Below, piece after piece: positions 25,642 through 36,350 of a DNA stretch of 64,000 nt (within the stretch, counting starts at the first letter, position 1; each line of letters opens with the position of its first letter). Position numbers and translations under genes: made by a program. Source of the DNA: Corbicula japonica (lineage: Eukaryota; Mollusca; Bivalvia; Venerida; Cyrenidae). The notes below the pieces were generated by a model. The model made no database searches. It saw only the letters and a list, made by a program, of their open reading frames with translations, and had not been told where the DNA came from. The DNA is taken from the NCBI GenBank assembly GCA_038501625.1, contig JAZAYU010000010.1, positions 1,984,001-2,048,000 of the forward strand. The letters are read 5' to 3'.

Positions 25642-25830
25642 TTGAGCTATGAAGCTTTACAAATCAAAGGCAAATAATGTGCTACACAACCCTACCTACC
25701 AAGCTATGAAGCTCTTCCTACTAGCTCCCTCTACCAACCAAGCTATGAAGCTACCTTTAACTTACTCAAGAAGCTTTCTCTACCTACTAAGCTACAATGC
25801 TTACAAAGCTCTAAGGTCTATCCATATTAC
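25642..25830. repeat. Degenerate AAGCTATGAAGCT minisatellite
   Basis: The motif (C)AAGCTATGAAGCT recurs at about 25644, 25699 and 25739, with decayed forms to about 25820. The open frame over it is not considered coding. Confidence 0.5.
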
Positions 25831-25911
25831 TATAATGCTCTTCATAACTACAAAGTTATTTCCATTTAACAAATCAACATTCAATTCAAAGACCCTTTAG
25901 AATCAGTGATG

Positions 25912-26061
25912 CCAGTGCTAAAGGTTAAAAACTGAGATTGGAAACCAGTCTAAAACCTAAGCATCAGATTGGCTGAAATGTAGACCAGTTGCCATTTCAG
26001 CCAATCAGATGCTTGAGATTTGAGACTGATTTCCATGCTCAGTTTTATCATCATGGGGCCA
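25912..26061. mobile_element. Family B foldback element
   Basis: The left arm ACTGAGATTGGAAACCAGTC pairs with the right arm GAGACTGATTTCCATGCTCA. Both CCAAT motifs are kept. Confidence 0.85.
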
Positions 26062-26455
26062 GGGCACAGCAGCAAATACACCCAGTAAATGTCAGATTGT
26101 AACTAAAATGAAAAGAACTTAAGCTAAAGGCCAGAAACAATTCCACGATAACATATCTTACAGACCTTCAAATTTAATTAAATGGTATTTTATTTGTCTG
26201 TGGCTGCTACTGATAAGAAAGACACTGGATTTCTTTTTCATTCAATTTCACACAATAAATTCCAATTTCAAGGAAATTTAATTCCAATGTTTATGAAAAG
26301 CCAGGGTTTGAATATTAATTGAATTAAGATTACTTTGGTGTTGTATTTTACAACTGTTTTTCCCATTGTTTTTGTATCATTTACACAGTATAAAACAACA
26401 CATCATCACACCAACAACAATATAATCCAAAATAAAAATAAAACCCCTGGGACTT

Positions 26456-26500
26456 AAACCCTTTACTCCAAGGGTAGATCAGGATCTACATATGTTAAAT
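26456..26500. mobile_element. Family A fragment
   Basis: AAACCCTTTACTCCAAGGG joined to GATCAGGATCTACA; only the ends remain. Confidence 0.45.
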
Positions 26501-26513
26501 TGCCTAAAAATTG

Positions 26514-26590
26514 TCACCTCAGTGCAAGAACAGTTCAAGAACCATTGAAATATGAAGGAGATACATTTGTATAATGTTTTTGCACTATTG
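26514..26590. mobile_element. Family C small palindromic element
   Basis: TCACCTCAGTGCAAGAACAG at the left and GTTTTTGCACTA at the right, imperfect inverted ends. Confidence 0.6.
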
Positions 26591-26615
26591 GTTTAAAATA
26601 TGAAAAAAAAACTTG

Positions 26616-26863
26616 TTAACTCTTTCCTCCATAGATACACCTTTATTGTGTGGGCAAACAGTTTAGATTCAGATGAGCCGGCATATCCGTGCCATCTGAT
26701 CAGGATCTAAACTGATCACTTTATGATTCATTAGGTTATTTCTGATCAAAATGTGAACAGTGCAGATCCTGATCAGATGGCACGGATGTGCTGGCTGATC
26801 TGGATCTACACTGGTCACAAATGCGTAAAAATGTGTATACATGTATATGGAGGAAAGGGTTAA
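26616..26863 (+). mobile_element. Family A element beside a SoxD splice donor
   Basis: A full-length copy: TTAACTCTTTCCTCCATAGA ... GGAGGAAAGGGTTAA, both hairpins, spacer TTAGGTTATTTCTGATC. It ends 29 bp inside the intron from the GTATGT donor of the N-terminal SoxD exon. Confidence 0.92.
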
Positions 26864-26892
26864 TGTCAAACAATAAAATGTAATAAACATAC

Positions 26893-27472
26893 CTGTTTTT
26901 CTTTCCGTATACTTTCTTTGAGGTTCTGAAGCTGAGCAATCATCTCACTAAGTTTCTTCTCCTTGTCCTCAACCGTCGGGTTACTGAGCAAGTTTTGGAT
27001 ATTTGAGAAAAGCTGCATGTCAGCAGACGCCTCTTGTTTCGTCATTTTGAGACAATTGTCCAAATATTCACGTTCTGCCTCACTATCTGGTTTGTGCGTG
27101 TTCAACCGACGCAGCACACTCTCCATGGATTTTTTATGCAACCCGAATCCGGGTTTTGTTGAGTTATTGTTTAAATGGAAATTGTTCTCTGGATCAGAGT
27201 CCGAATCAGAACTGTTACGAATGCTCTGTAAAATTCTTTGTTTTTTATTTCGGGGTCGATCCCGATCTGTACTACTGTCAGAATCCTGGTTATCTGCTCC
27301 GTTAAAATGATCGTGATTTTCAACAATGTGTAATGGTGCGTGATAATCAATCTCGCGATTAAAACTGTAGTTCAGTTTGTCTTGAGGTATACTTTTGTAG
27401 ATTGGTCGCTCGTTTACGACGTCGTCTCGAGGCAGTTTGGTTGGCGTATTCTTACGCTTTGAAGACATACTC
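26893..27472 (-). CDS. SoxD: SoxD N-terminal coding exon with leucine zipper
   Basis: The acceptor TTTTATGTATTTTCAG precedes 27472, and four bases later ATG at 27468 opens 192 codons ending CAG/GTATGT in phase 0. The protein starts MSSKRKN, like SOX5 (MSSKRP) and SOX6 (MSSKQ). After an acidic/Ser-rich middle (DSDSSTDRDRPRNKKQR), KKSMESVLRRLNT recalls the RRKGSLADVVDTLKQ block. The end, VEDKEKKLSEMIAQLQNLKE, matches the SoxD leucine zipper ([20 protein letters not shown]), with heptad L-L-I spacing that would mediate homo- and heterodimerisation. SoxD proteins act in the nucleus as DNA-bound cofactors and have no transactivation domain of their own. The acceptor right before the ATG implies at least one noncoding 5' exon farther right. 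I chose ATG 27468 because of the family start; an upstream ATG in the same frame lies in the intron. Confidence 0.9.
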
Positions 27473-29159
27473 CTGAAAATACATAAAATCATGTTATGAA
27501 CTTACACTTGTTTACATAAATAAAAATTAGTAAAAATTTTGCCTCTTCTTCTAGCCAGTATTCAATGGTTTCATACATTGATTTTACCTTTTTAAATGTA
27601 ATAATTCCACAATAAAATTCATAAAAAATACAAATACCCAAACATTATTTTTATATACCATCTTCTAAATAAATTGTAAATTTTTTATGCAACAGTGGAT
27701 AGCTTTTAAATTTCAACAAATAAATTGATACCAGAGAGCAGAAAGATGATAAATTCCACATATTTCTGTTATATTCATCCTGTTTTAGAACTTAATGACA
27801 AAATACTCAGTATCAAGTACTTTGCACTCAATGAATCTGTGCAATGTCGCTGAATGAAGACTGGTGAGCCAGAATCTAAGGAGTTTTGTGCAGAATCCAT
27901 AAAACATAAACCTGGGTTTTGTTTTCTCTTAAAAATCTTCCTATTTTTTCTTGATATCCTAAAAATTTTAATTGTCATATTCATTGCTTAAATAACTGAG
28001 TCTTTTTTACTAAGTAAATTTCAAGCAGAACAAAATAAACAGACACAAACAAAAATTTATTAAAACATCTTTGAAGATTTTTTATATTTATATTTATTTT
28101 ATTGTAAAATCATTTAAGACATTTGTGTAAAATTTAAATGCTTAATTTGTCTTCATGTTTAATAATAAATGTTTGACGGAAATTAAAAAATAAAAAACAA
28201 AAAACTTATTTAACCATTAATTAAATGCCGCTGTATTTTCAGGAAAACCCAAATCATCAAATTTTACCTCACAAATACACCATTATCATCTTAATGCAGT
28301 GCAATGTGCTTCATAAATTTTCATAAAATATTGCACGTCGCTACAAAAATATGAGCCTGCAGCGCGAATAATCAGTGAAAAAAATCTCTTGTAAAATAAA
28401 GAGACGATTGTCAAATTATTGTAAATATGCTGATCTGAGAAAAAAACTAATACAAAGTTCTTGGGAATTTCCTAGATAAGATGGCATAAAATATTTTAAC
28501 AAGCCGATAGGGATATGATTAAATACTGCAATTTTGTAAACACAGCTCATTTTTCAGTTAAAATGTAAATGTTTATGAGTTAAATATTTATAATACATTC
28601 TGAAGTGCACTCTGCTAAAGTATCACAAGAAAAAAGAAGCTAGCATTAATCATTTAAAAAAGCTGAGCTGTCCAATTTATTCAACCTTTTGTCCGTCTGT
28701 GTATGAAATCATTAAAAAAATTATAAAAAATCATGGTTCTTGATTAAATTTTCAAAATTATCTCACCATCATATCTTCTATTATCATATAGATTCAGTGT
28801 TTTCTTTAAAGATGTTAAATAGTGATATTTTACAATTAAGAAAGATGCACTGAATGTATAACTTAACTAAATAATTTTGTACTCTCAAAATAGCTTCTTT
28901 TTCTTAAATGCATTACCTTAAACTTTTAAAATTCCAAATTTCTCTTAAAAAATTCTTTAAAATTCCAGTGTTCAGAAACAAAATGTCACACAAACCACAA
29001 GCCACTGGTCAGCATTTTCTCTGCCATTGTTTAAACACCAAATAGTGTTCTCAATTAATTTTTAATATTAAAATGACTAAAACTGAACTCAGACACAAAA
29101 GAACACCATTCACAAACTTCTCAAAAGCTTTTGACAAAATCTAAGGAAATTTATTTTAA

Positions 29160-29520
29160 TTATTGTCAATAACTTCCGTTATATTTGTATCTTTTTCTAA
29201 TTTTTTCTGCTCCAGGGTAAATTTGTGGACGATACATACAAAGTTCTATCATTGTGGATGCCTCTTGGCTAATTGAAATAATTATGACAAATATAATAAC
29301 GGATTTCTACCGCTATTCTCATATTATCTGTTGATAATATGTCTCTTTAGCTGACAACTAGCTGTCATCAAGCAATCTTCAACATGTAACAAATTTGTAA
29401 CGCAGTAAATGATCAATTAAGTTTTTCAATTTCTCATTGAATAATTATTTAGAGACTGACTTTTGGTGATTGATAAAGAGCCATTGATATGTAACAGACC
29501 TGTGTGATTTATCCTCTTTT
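29160..29520. promoter_or_regulatory. SoxD: Candidate conserved noncoding block
   Basis: Repeat-free DNA with homeodomain-type TAATTG and TAATTATT sites, an ATCATTGTGG SOX-type core and an imperfect hairpin around GATAATATG. Enhancer-like only by composition and position about 2 kb upstream of the N-terminal exon. Confidence 0.2.
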
Positions 29521-29578
29521 AACACATTTTTATACAATTATTCATCTACTTATAGCAATCCGATGTTTAATGATTTTA

Positions 29579-29850
29579 TAAACTCTTTACTCCATATATG
29601 GGTTTTATAGCATGTTTGAACAGTGTAGATCAACTGTTTGAAGGGTGTAGATCCACTTTTCACTTTTTGGTCAGAAATATCCTAATGAATCTAAAGGTGA
29701 ACAGTGTAGATTGTGATCAGAAATATCCTAATAGAATCTGAAAGCGAACAGAGTAGATCCTGATCAGACAGCACAGGATGTGCAAGCTGATCTGGATCTA
29801 CACTGTTTGCCCATGAGATAACAGCCATATCCCATGGAGTAAAGGGTTAA
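29579..29850 (-). mobile_element. Family A element with internal duplication
   Basis: ATAAACTCTTTACTCCATAT to GGAGTAAAGGGTTAA, reverse orientation. The spacer segment (GATCAGAAATATCCTAAT) is partly duplicated. Confidence 0.85.
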
Positions 29851-32094
29851 TATTATTAGTCATCCAGTTATAGTCATATTAATTTAATTACTTATTATTA
29901 ACATTTCCAAATTTACACATCATGACGGCCACTGCTTTCAAAATATCTTACACATAGTAGCCGTGTAATAAAATCAAAATATTATCCATGTCATAGAAAT
30001 ATAAAATAAAATTGTCTAAAAGTACAAAAAACACACTACCGGGTGACAATTAAATCCTTTTTGTTATAGTTTCACAATAAGATACAATAAAACTTTACAT
30101 TTCTACCAGTACTGATTCATTCAAAGTACCATCAGCATTTCATACAAAATATAAAAAAAATCACATTACAGAAGTGTTCAAGTGTTATCAATTTTATATC
30201 AAACTGAGTATGTTCATTTTCATATAATTCATCAAAATGGGACTATACATTCATACTCGCCCCACCCACTTCTATTGTAGTTGCATAATCAGTCCTTCAA
30301 GCATTGTATTTTCCAGCTGCGAGTGTTTTGGCGAAGCTTTTGTGCACTTAATGAAATTTCCATGCACGACTGAAAATTTAAAATAGATAATTCCTCATAT
30401 TCAGTTTTTGAGGCCCATATTCTACATGTTTAAAGACTGTTTTTTTGTTGAATTTCCATAATATGCATAAAAAGTTCAATCATGCTTATTTTGTTATTGG
30501 ATTCAAATCAGTCTACGTTGTAACTGAGAAGATGAACTTTAATTTGGGCATGAATATTAATTTATATAGTTTTTACTAGTGGTTGAAATGAAAGTTATTT
30601 TTACCAAGGCAACACCTATTGTGCTGGAAAAGGTCCAAAAGCATTCCCCTATTTTATCATATTTCTTTATTTTTGCTTTAGTCTTTTTGCAAATAAAACC
30701 CACCATGATATATGCAACTGATTACATTCAACATTTTAGTTCCAATTACTAATCAAGTATAGTTAAGTTGACCAAATAGTGTTTACACCATATTGTAACC
30801 TTGCCCACTGCAACAATAATTTTTATTCCACAATAATAAACCATGGTAAATTTGTAACAAAAGAAACCTTGTTCAATGAAAACAGGCATTGTTCTGGAAA
30901 CAACACTTACACTACAGTAACATAATTATAAACCAAGCAAAATGAACTTTTTCCTGTTCCTAACAACAAAAACCATTACCACACTATCCACATACAATAA
31001 CTCACAGCAGAACCTCTTTCAAAATGAACCCCCAACCCAACACGTAAACAGTTGTCAACAAGCGAAAACAAGTAAAATAACTCACAAAGGATGCTTCTCA
31101 CAAAGTCTTCGAACCATAAAAGGATTTTGGCAAATCTTTTGAGGAAAATAATAATCCCATTCAGTGAAAGTAAAATGTATGAATTTCAAATAAGTATTAT
31201 GAACTTGTTTTATCAAGTTATATTAATAGATAAATTGAAATGGGTGACAGTGCAAAACTTTTGCTTCAATTTCAACATTCTGTAAAAAATTAAATTATAA
31301 TTATTATTTTAATGATTATGAAAATAGAAAACTAAAGTCTTAGATCTACAATACAAAACATTATTAAATTCTGTTAATGTTTCTTTTGTATAAATTTTAA
31401 TAAAGTAACATAAGAATATAAAAAAATATTCTTTGATGAAAATACATGACCAAAGCTTGTCAAAGATCTACTGAAGCAATTAAGAAAACATAAATGAAAA
31501 AAGTTCTAAACAGAACTATAACTTGGACAACTGTTATTAAAAATGTTTATGAAAGTCAAAAATAAAAGAGTTCAAATAGATCTGCAAAAGTTTTAGGTCA
31601 GTGTTTGCTTTTCACTTTTGAGTTGACTTTTCATTATGTTAACCTAGTGACCTATTTTTAAATTCAGAATGCCTCCAATTAAAATATTCACATAACTAAA
31701 CCACCACAACACAAACCAAAGCAGAACTTAAGAAAAACAGAGGATAAAGTTGGTAATCTTTACATTTTGTTTTACATTCATAACCTGTACTTAAAAAATT
31801 GCAAGGTTTTACTATAAATACTCAGCCTTAAAATTATTTTGTAACAGCTGACCAAGTGTCATCAAGATCGGAAGAAAATCACAACAGTTCTTACAAGAAA
31901 ATCATTCTGTGATTTATTAAGTGTATTTTTGCAGCTGTGCAATAACAGTGTTCTATGAAAAGTAAAGAGTCACATGAAAATCAATTATTTCAAATGTTTT
32001 TAAGATACAAGTTGAAACTGAATGATTATCATTCTTGTTGCTTTAAAAGACACTTAGAAAGTTGCAAAATACACTGAACCGGTAATTGTGGGCA

Positions 32095-32265
32095 GATCAA
32101 GGAGGTAAATAGGGTTACTGGCATCCCCTTTTTGGGCAGCAATATTTAACTTTCATGGTGGTTTTGCCAGAAAGTTGGAAATTATCAAATACCTTCCGTA
32201 AGATCACCCCAGACAAACCCCCTTTCTGGAAATCTTGCCTTCATCAATGGGCAATAGTATATGGA
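32095..32265 (+). repeat. Dispersed repeat, copy 2
   Basis: The partner of 23330-23510. CAGCAATATTTAACTTTCAT and CCCCCTTTCTGGAAATC mark the shared blocks. Confidence 0.6.
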
Positions 32266-32957
32266 CACAATTATAAATATCTGTGATTATGTCACTGTTC
32301 TCTAACATGACAGATTGCTATTTGAAGAAAATGAACCCTAATGTTTTAAATAACATGCAAGATAAATTGAAATAAGCAGCAGCACATTTAAATTCCATTT
32401 ACTTCACAGATGATAATGTGCATCAGGCCTTACATCATTCAACATAAAGTCTTAAATGCAATATATCACTGAATTCTATCTCTTTATTTTTAATTAATAC
32501 CACTCTCCGAAAATCTATTCAATTTACATAATGGACAAAAGATGTTCAAAATGAAATCATTCAACAAAGATTAATAATGACATACAAAGGCAAAAATACC
32601 ATTGTCTAGATTTATTAACTAGTTCTCTATTATTTCATTTCTTTTGCAACACGTACGTCAAACTGCTTTTTCTGGTTAATAACAATTGGTCCAAAGAATT
32701 ATTTACCGGAAAAGGGAATAATGAACAATGAGTTATTGCTTTATATTCATGTCTTTTGTTCTGTGTCTGTCATCTTTGATTCAGGTTTTGATAACTGTCT
32801 AGTTTTATTCCAGTTTAATATATTTCATGCAAATTGTATGAGTTTTTGCAGCATAAAATCAAAGTCCTTTTGTTGACAACCTTTTTAGCCAGGTCCAAGT
32901 TATATTTTAAACAATGCTTTTTCAGTATCTTGCCTAACTAATGGCATTTTTTGCATA

Positions 32958-33200
32958 TTAATCCTTTACTCCATATATACACATTTTATTGCACATGTGA
33001 CCAGTTTAGATCCAGATCAGCTGGCACATCCTTGGCATCTGATCGGGGTCTGCACTGTTTGCCTTTTGTTCTGGAATAACCTAATAAATAAAAAAAGCCA
33101 ACAGTGCAGATCCTGATCAGATGGTATTAATGTGCCAGCTGATCTGGATCTACACTGTTTGCCCATGCCATAAAGGTTTATATATCTCAGAAAGGATAAA
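32958..33200 (-). mobile_element. Family A element, full length
   Basis: TTAATCCTTTACTCCATATA ... CAGAAAGGATAAA, both hairpins, reverse-orientation spacer (GGAATAACCTAATAAAT). Confidence 0.88.
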
Positions 33201-33352
33201 TCAGATAAAAGACAACCGAATCACACAATTTCATGCGTTTTTAATTTTTGCATATCAGGCAAATTACTTGTAAATCAAAAACAGTCAGACTAATTGTCCC
33301 CTATTTTGGCATTTAGGGGACAGTATAGCATGAAAAGGGCATGTTTTCATCT

Positions 33353-33417
33353 TAATTCAACAAAAGGTATACCTCCGTCTTATTTCAACGGTACTTAAAT
33401 TGTTTTTTACACTAAGT
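33353..33417. mobile_element. Family C-like remnant
   Basis: The segment ATTTCAACGGTACTTAAATT resembles the core of the element at 34301-34388 (ATTTCAATAGTACTTATACG), and the end ACACTAAG resembles its terminus. Confidence 0.35.
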
Positions 33418-33539
33418 ATATGCTTTTACAGATGCAAAAATACCATATTAATGTTTGAAATGCAAAATGTGAAAATGAGCCCCAATTATAAGAAGGGATG
33501 TATAAATCAGTTTTGATAAAAGAACAGAAATCGCTCTTC

Positions 33540-33712
33540 ATAAACCTCTACTTCATATATATGTGATTAACCTTTGGGCGCATCTTACTCAGAAATAATC
33601 TAATGAATCTAAAAGGGAACAGTGTACATGCTGATCAGATTGCATTCGTGTGCAAGCTGATCTGGATCAATAATGTTCGCCAGTGCAATATATGTGTTTC
33701 TATGGATAATAA
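33540..33712 (-). mobile_element. Family A element, left part lost
   Basis: The reverse spacer CTCAGAAATAATCTAATGAA and one hairpin ending in CTGATCTGGATCAATAATGT remain. Confidence 0.7.
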
Positions 33713-33713
33713 T

Positions 33714-34030
33714 TTACTCCATATATACACGTCTTATGGCATGTGCCACCAGTTTAGATCCAGTACCCAAGGTTATAAAACTGAGCATGGAAACCAGTCT
33801 CAAATCTCAAGCATCTGATTGGCTGAAATGGCGACCAGTCGCCATTTCAGCCAATCAGATCCTTGAGATTTGAGACTGGTTTCCAAACTCAGTTTTATAA
33901 CCTTCAGCCCAGATCAGCTGTCACATCTACAGTGTTTGCTATTTGGCTAGAAATAACCTAATATTAGTCAATTTGCAAAAAGTGTACATCTCAGTTGGAT
34001 GGCATGCATGTGCCAGCTGATCTGGATCAA
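33714..34030 (-). mobile_element. Family A element interrupted by family B
   Basis: TTTACTCCATATATACACG begins a family A copy broken inside hairpin 1 by a family B copy (33763-33909). CCAG occurs on both sides of the insert (GATCCAG ... CCAGATCAGC), which restores the hairpin when the insert is ignored. Confidence 0.85.
33763..33909. mobile_element. Family B element nested in family A
   Basis: A near-perfect foldback from ACCCAAGGTTATAAAACTGA to CAGTTTTATAACCTTCAGC with both CCAAT motifs. Confidence 0.92.
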
Positions 34031-34300
34031 TCTGAAGCACAATAGCCAAATGAATGGTTTGTAAGACATGACTTTCTATGAACTGTTCCAAATTCTTCCT
34101 ATTTTTTGTTAAATAATTATTACTTGTTGTTAATAATTATACAAGGGGAGACAGACTGAAGGCTTTATTTCCATCTGTACTATACAATCATAATTTTAAT
34201 TTATGCCCCTGAAATGTGATTGTTGTCTGACATTTTTTCTCTTACGGGGTGGCACGTATGTGCCATCAAAATTGAAAATATGTCACTGATGGTGATCACG

Positions 34301-34388
34301 TCACCTTAGTGCAATAATGGTATAACTCTTTCATATTTCAATAGTACTTATACGGTACTTTGGTATATATCATACTTTTGCACTATTA
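34301..34388. mobile_element. Family C small palindromic element
   Basis: TCACCTTAGTGCAATAATGG at the left and ATACTTTTGCACTA at the right. Confidence 0.6.
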
Positions 34389-34503
34389 GGTTACGATTTA
34401 CTGTTTTTGCTGGAATGAGGCTCTGCTGAGTTCCTGCTAAAAGAGGTCACCCAAGGTGACAGATTTTTCTATCTTCTATGAATATATGATGTCAAATGAG
34501 TCC

Positions 34504-34601
34504 TTATTTCAGCCAATCTGATGCTTGCTATTCTGTTTCATCCAATCAGATGCTTGAGAACTGAGACTGGTCTCTAATCATAGCTTTATGATATTGAGTC
34601 A
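34504..34601. mobile_element. Family B element, partial
   Basis: TTATTTCAGCCAATCTGATG followed by a second TCCAATCAGATGCTTGAGAA arm and CTGAGACTGGTCTC; the left arm is lost. Confidence 0.65.
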
Positions 34602-34748
34602 TTATTACTTTTACTAGTGTCTTGTAATATATACCATTGAGGCCAATACTGACCGCATGTCATACAATCAAAACAGTTTTTCCTAAGATTTCACACTGAT
34701 TGCCATAACAACTGATAACAGATAAGTAGATAGTCATGTGATACTCTG

Positions 34749-34969
34749 TTGAACCCTTTCCTCCTTATATACACCTTGACTGCATGGGCAAACATCCGTG
34801 TCATCTGATCAGGATCAAAACTGTTCACTTTTAGATTAATTAGGTTATTTCTGACCAATATGCTATTAGTTTAGATCCAGATCAGAAGGCTAAGATCTAC
34901 CAGCAGATCTGGATCTAAACTGGTCACACATGCGTAAAAATGCGTATATGTATGGAGTAAAGGGTTATA
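34749..34969 (+). mobile_element. Family A element, slightly shortened
   Basis: TTGAACCCTTTCCTCCTTAT to GGAGTAAAGGGTTATA with the spacer TTAGGTTATTTCTGACC; the left arm of hairpin 1 is truncated. Confidence 0.85.
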
Positions 34970-35066
34970 TAACCAGAATGATTTTATGAAAGATCATAAG
35001 GGCTAATTAATAATTTTCCAATGATAAATATTCATAAGAAAAATTGGCGGTACTGATAAACCATAT

Positions 35067-35154
35067 TTAACCCTTTCCTCCATAAATACGCATTTTTAAG
35101 CATGTGCAACCAGTGTAGATCCAGATCAGGTGTATCTATGGAGGAAAGGGTTAA
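35067..35154. mobile_element. Family A minimal derivative (88 bp)
   Basis: Intact TTAACCCTTTCCTCCATAAA and TATGGAGGAAAGGGTTAA ends surround only a remnant GTGTAGATCCAGATCAGG. All hairpin partners and the spacer are deleted. Confidence 0.88.
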
Positions 35155-35529
35155 ATGATACTCATCTATCAGGTGACTGTCTTGTTGTCAGCGGCACTCA
35201 TCAGCGTGTGGTTGACATAAATACAAGTGATGCCATAACTACCATTTATTATAATTGTAATTCAAGAAAGCAAATTTGGTGTTCATCTTAAACAAGATAA
35301 TATCTACGATTTTATTTTTTATTTAACCATAATGCTTTATAATGATAATACACATTACTACAGCAAAATACTTATATCAAATTTCGCTCTTAGAATGGCT
35401 TCTATATTTAATAAAAATTGTCACAGACATGTTTGTACCCTAAAATCAGTTCTTTGAACTTTAAGTAATGTGTCATACAAAGGACACACTAAAGAAAATA
35501 GAAGGAATCACACAGTAAGATCTACAAAA

Positions 35530-35655
35530 TGTGCACTGGCATATTGTGCTGTCTGATCAGGATCTAACTGTTTTCTTTCAGATTCACCATGTTATTACTG
35601 ATCAAGGAGTGAATGTAGATGTAGACCATACGGAATGCATGAGCCATTTGAAATG
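35530..35655 (+). mobile_element. Family A fragment
   Basis: CTGATCAGGATCTAACTG, the spacer CACCATGTTATTACTGATC and a decayed second half. Confidence 0.5.
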
Positions 35656-35677
35656 GATTAAATAGAGGATATTTGTT

Positions 35678-35815
35678 TTTACCAGTGTAAGATAGAAATA
35701 TATTTCACCGAGTGAGCTCCGGAATTGGTATTTTCACGAGTGGCGAAGCCACGAGTGAAAATACATAATTTCGGAGTTCACGAGTGAAATATATTTCTAT
35801 CTTACACTGGTAAAA
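35678..35815. repeat. Long perfect-type hairpin with nested palindrome
   Basis: The arm ACCAGTGTAAGATAGAAATA pairs with TATTTCTATCTTACACTGGT at the other end. The centre is itself a palindrome around GTGGCGAAGCCAC. Probably a small foldback element. Confidence 0.85.
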
Positions 35816-35827
35816 ACAAATTTTCTT

Positions 35828-36106
35828 TTTATTTTATGCTTTTAGTGCATAATTTGTGTGAAATAGACAGAAACATTGCATGAAATGGCGCCAAAAACGT
35901 TTGTTTTCGACGTGACGTCATGACGTCATATGACTAAACTTGAGTCCGATTTCTAAACGTTCTCATTCGGAATGTTATGTGCGTTTGGGTACCAACGTCA
36001 AACAAACAGTGAAAATAAAAATGATATTCCACTGTTTGAAAACAGTGAAATACCACTTTTATTTCACCGGGAAAATTCTATATTTCACTGAAAAGCATAA
36101 AATAAA
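35828..36106. mobile_element. TIR element with two back-to-back CREs
   Basis: The ends TTTATTTTATGCTTTTAGTG and CACTGAAAAGCATAAAATAA are inverted repeats of about 20 bp. Inside, TGACGTCA occurs twice in direct contact (35913-35928). The unrelated hairpin at 35678-35815 abuts it. Confidence 0.75.
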
Positions 36107-36135
36107 CAGGTCGTACATGTGATTAAAGCTGAATA

Positions 36136-36165
36136 TTGTCACATTAGTGCAAAAAATGGTGTAAG
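36136..36165. mobile_element. Family C end fragment
   Basis: TCACATTAGTGCAAAAAATG, one terminus only. Confidence 0.35.
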
Positions 36166-36350
36166 TACAGAAATTGATTAACCATATTTATTAACCCTTT
36201 CCTCCACAGACACACCTTTATTGAGAGGGCGAACAGTTTAGATCCAGATCAGCCGCCACATCCGTGCCATCTGATCAGGATCTTAACTGTTCGCTTTTTT
36301 ATTCGTTAGGTCATTTCTGACCAAGATGCGACAAGTGCAGATCCTGATTA

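Larger units (their letters stand above)
10506..26892 (-). other. SoxD: SoxD intron (16.4 kb)
   Basis: DNA between the N-terminal exon donor (CAG/GTATGT at 26892) and the Q-box exon. It is rich in family A and B elements, AAT microsatellites and small tandem duplications. I searched the minus strand for additional coiled-coil exons and found no open frame with Gln/Leu-rich SoxD-like sequence. Stretches 15960-18590, 21200-22200 and 24450-25600 hold nothing identified beyond the listed repeats. Confidence 0.7.

Noticed and set aside
26963..27310. 115-codon plus-strand open frame
   Set aside because: Antisense shadow of the SoxD N-terminal exon.
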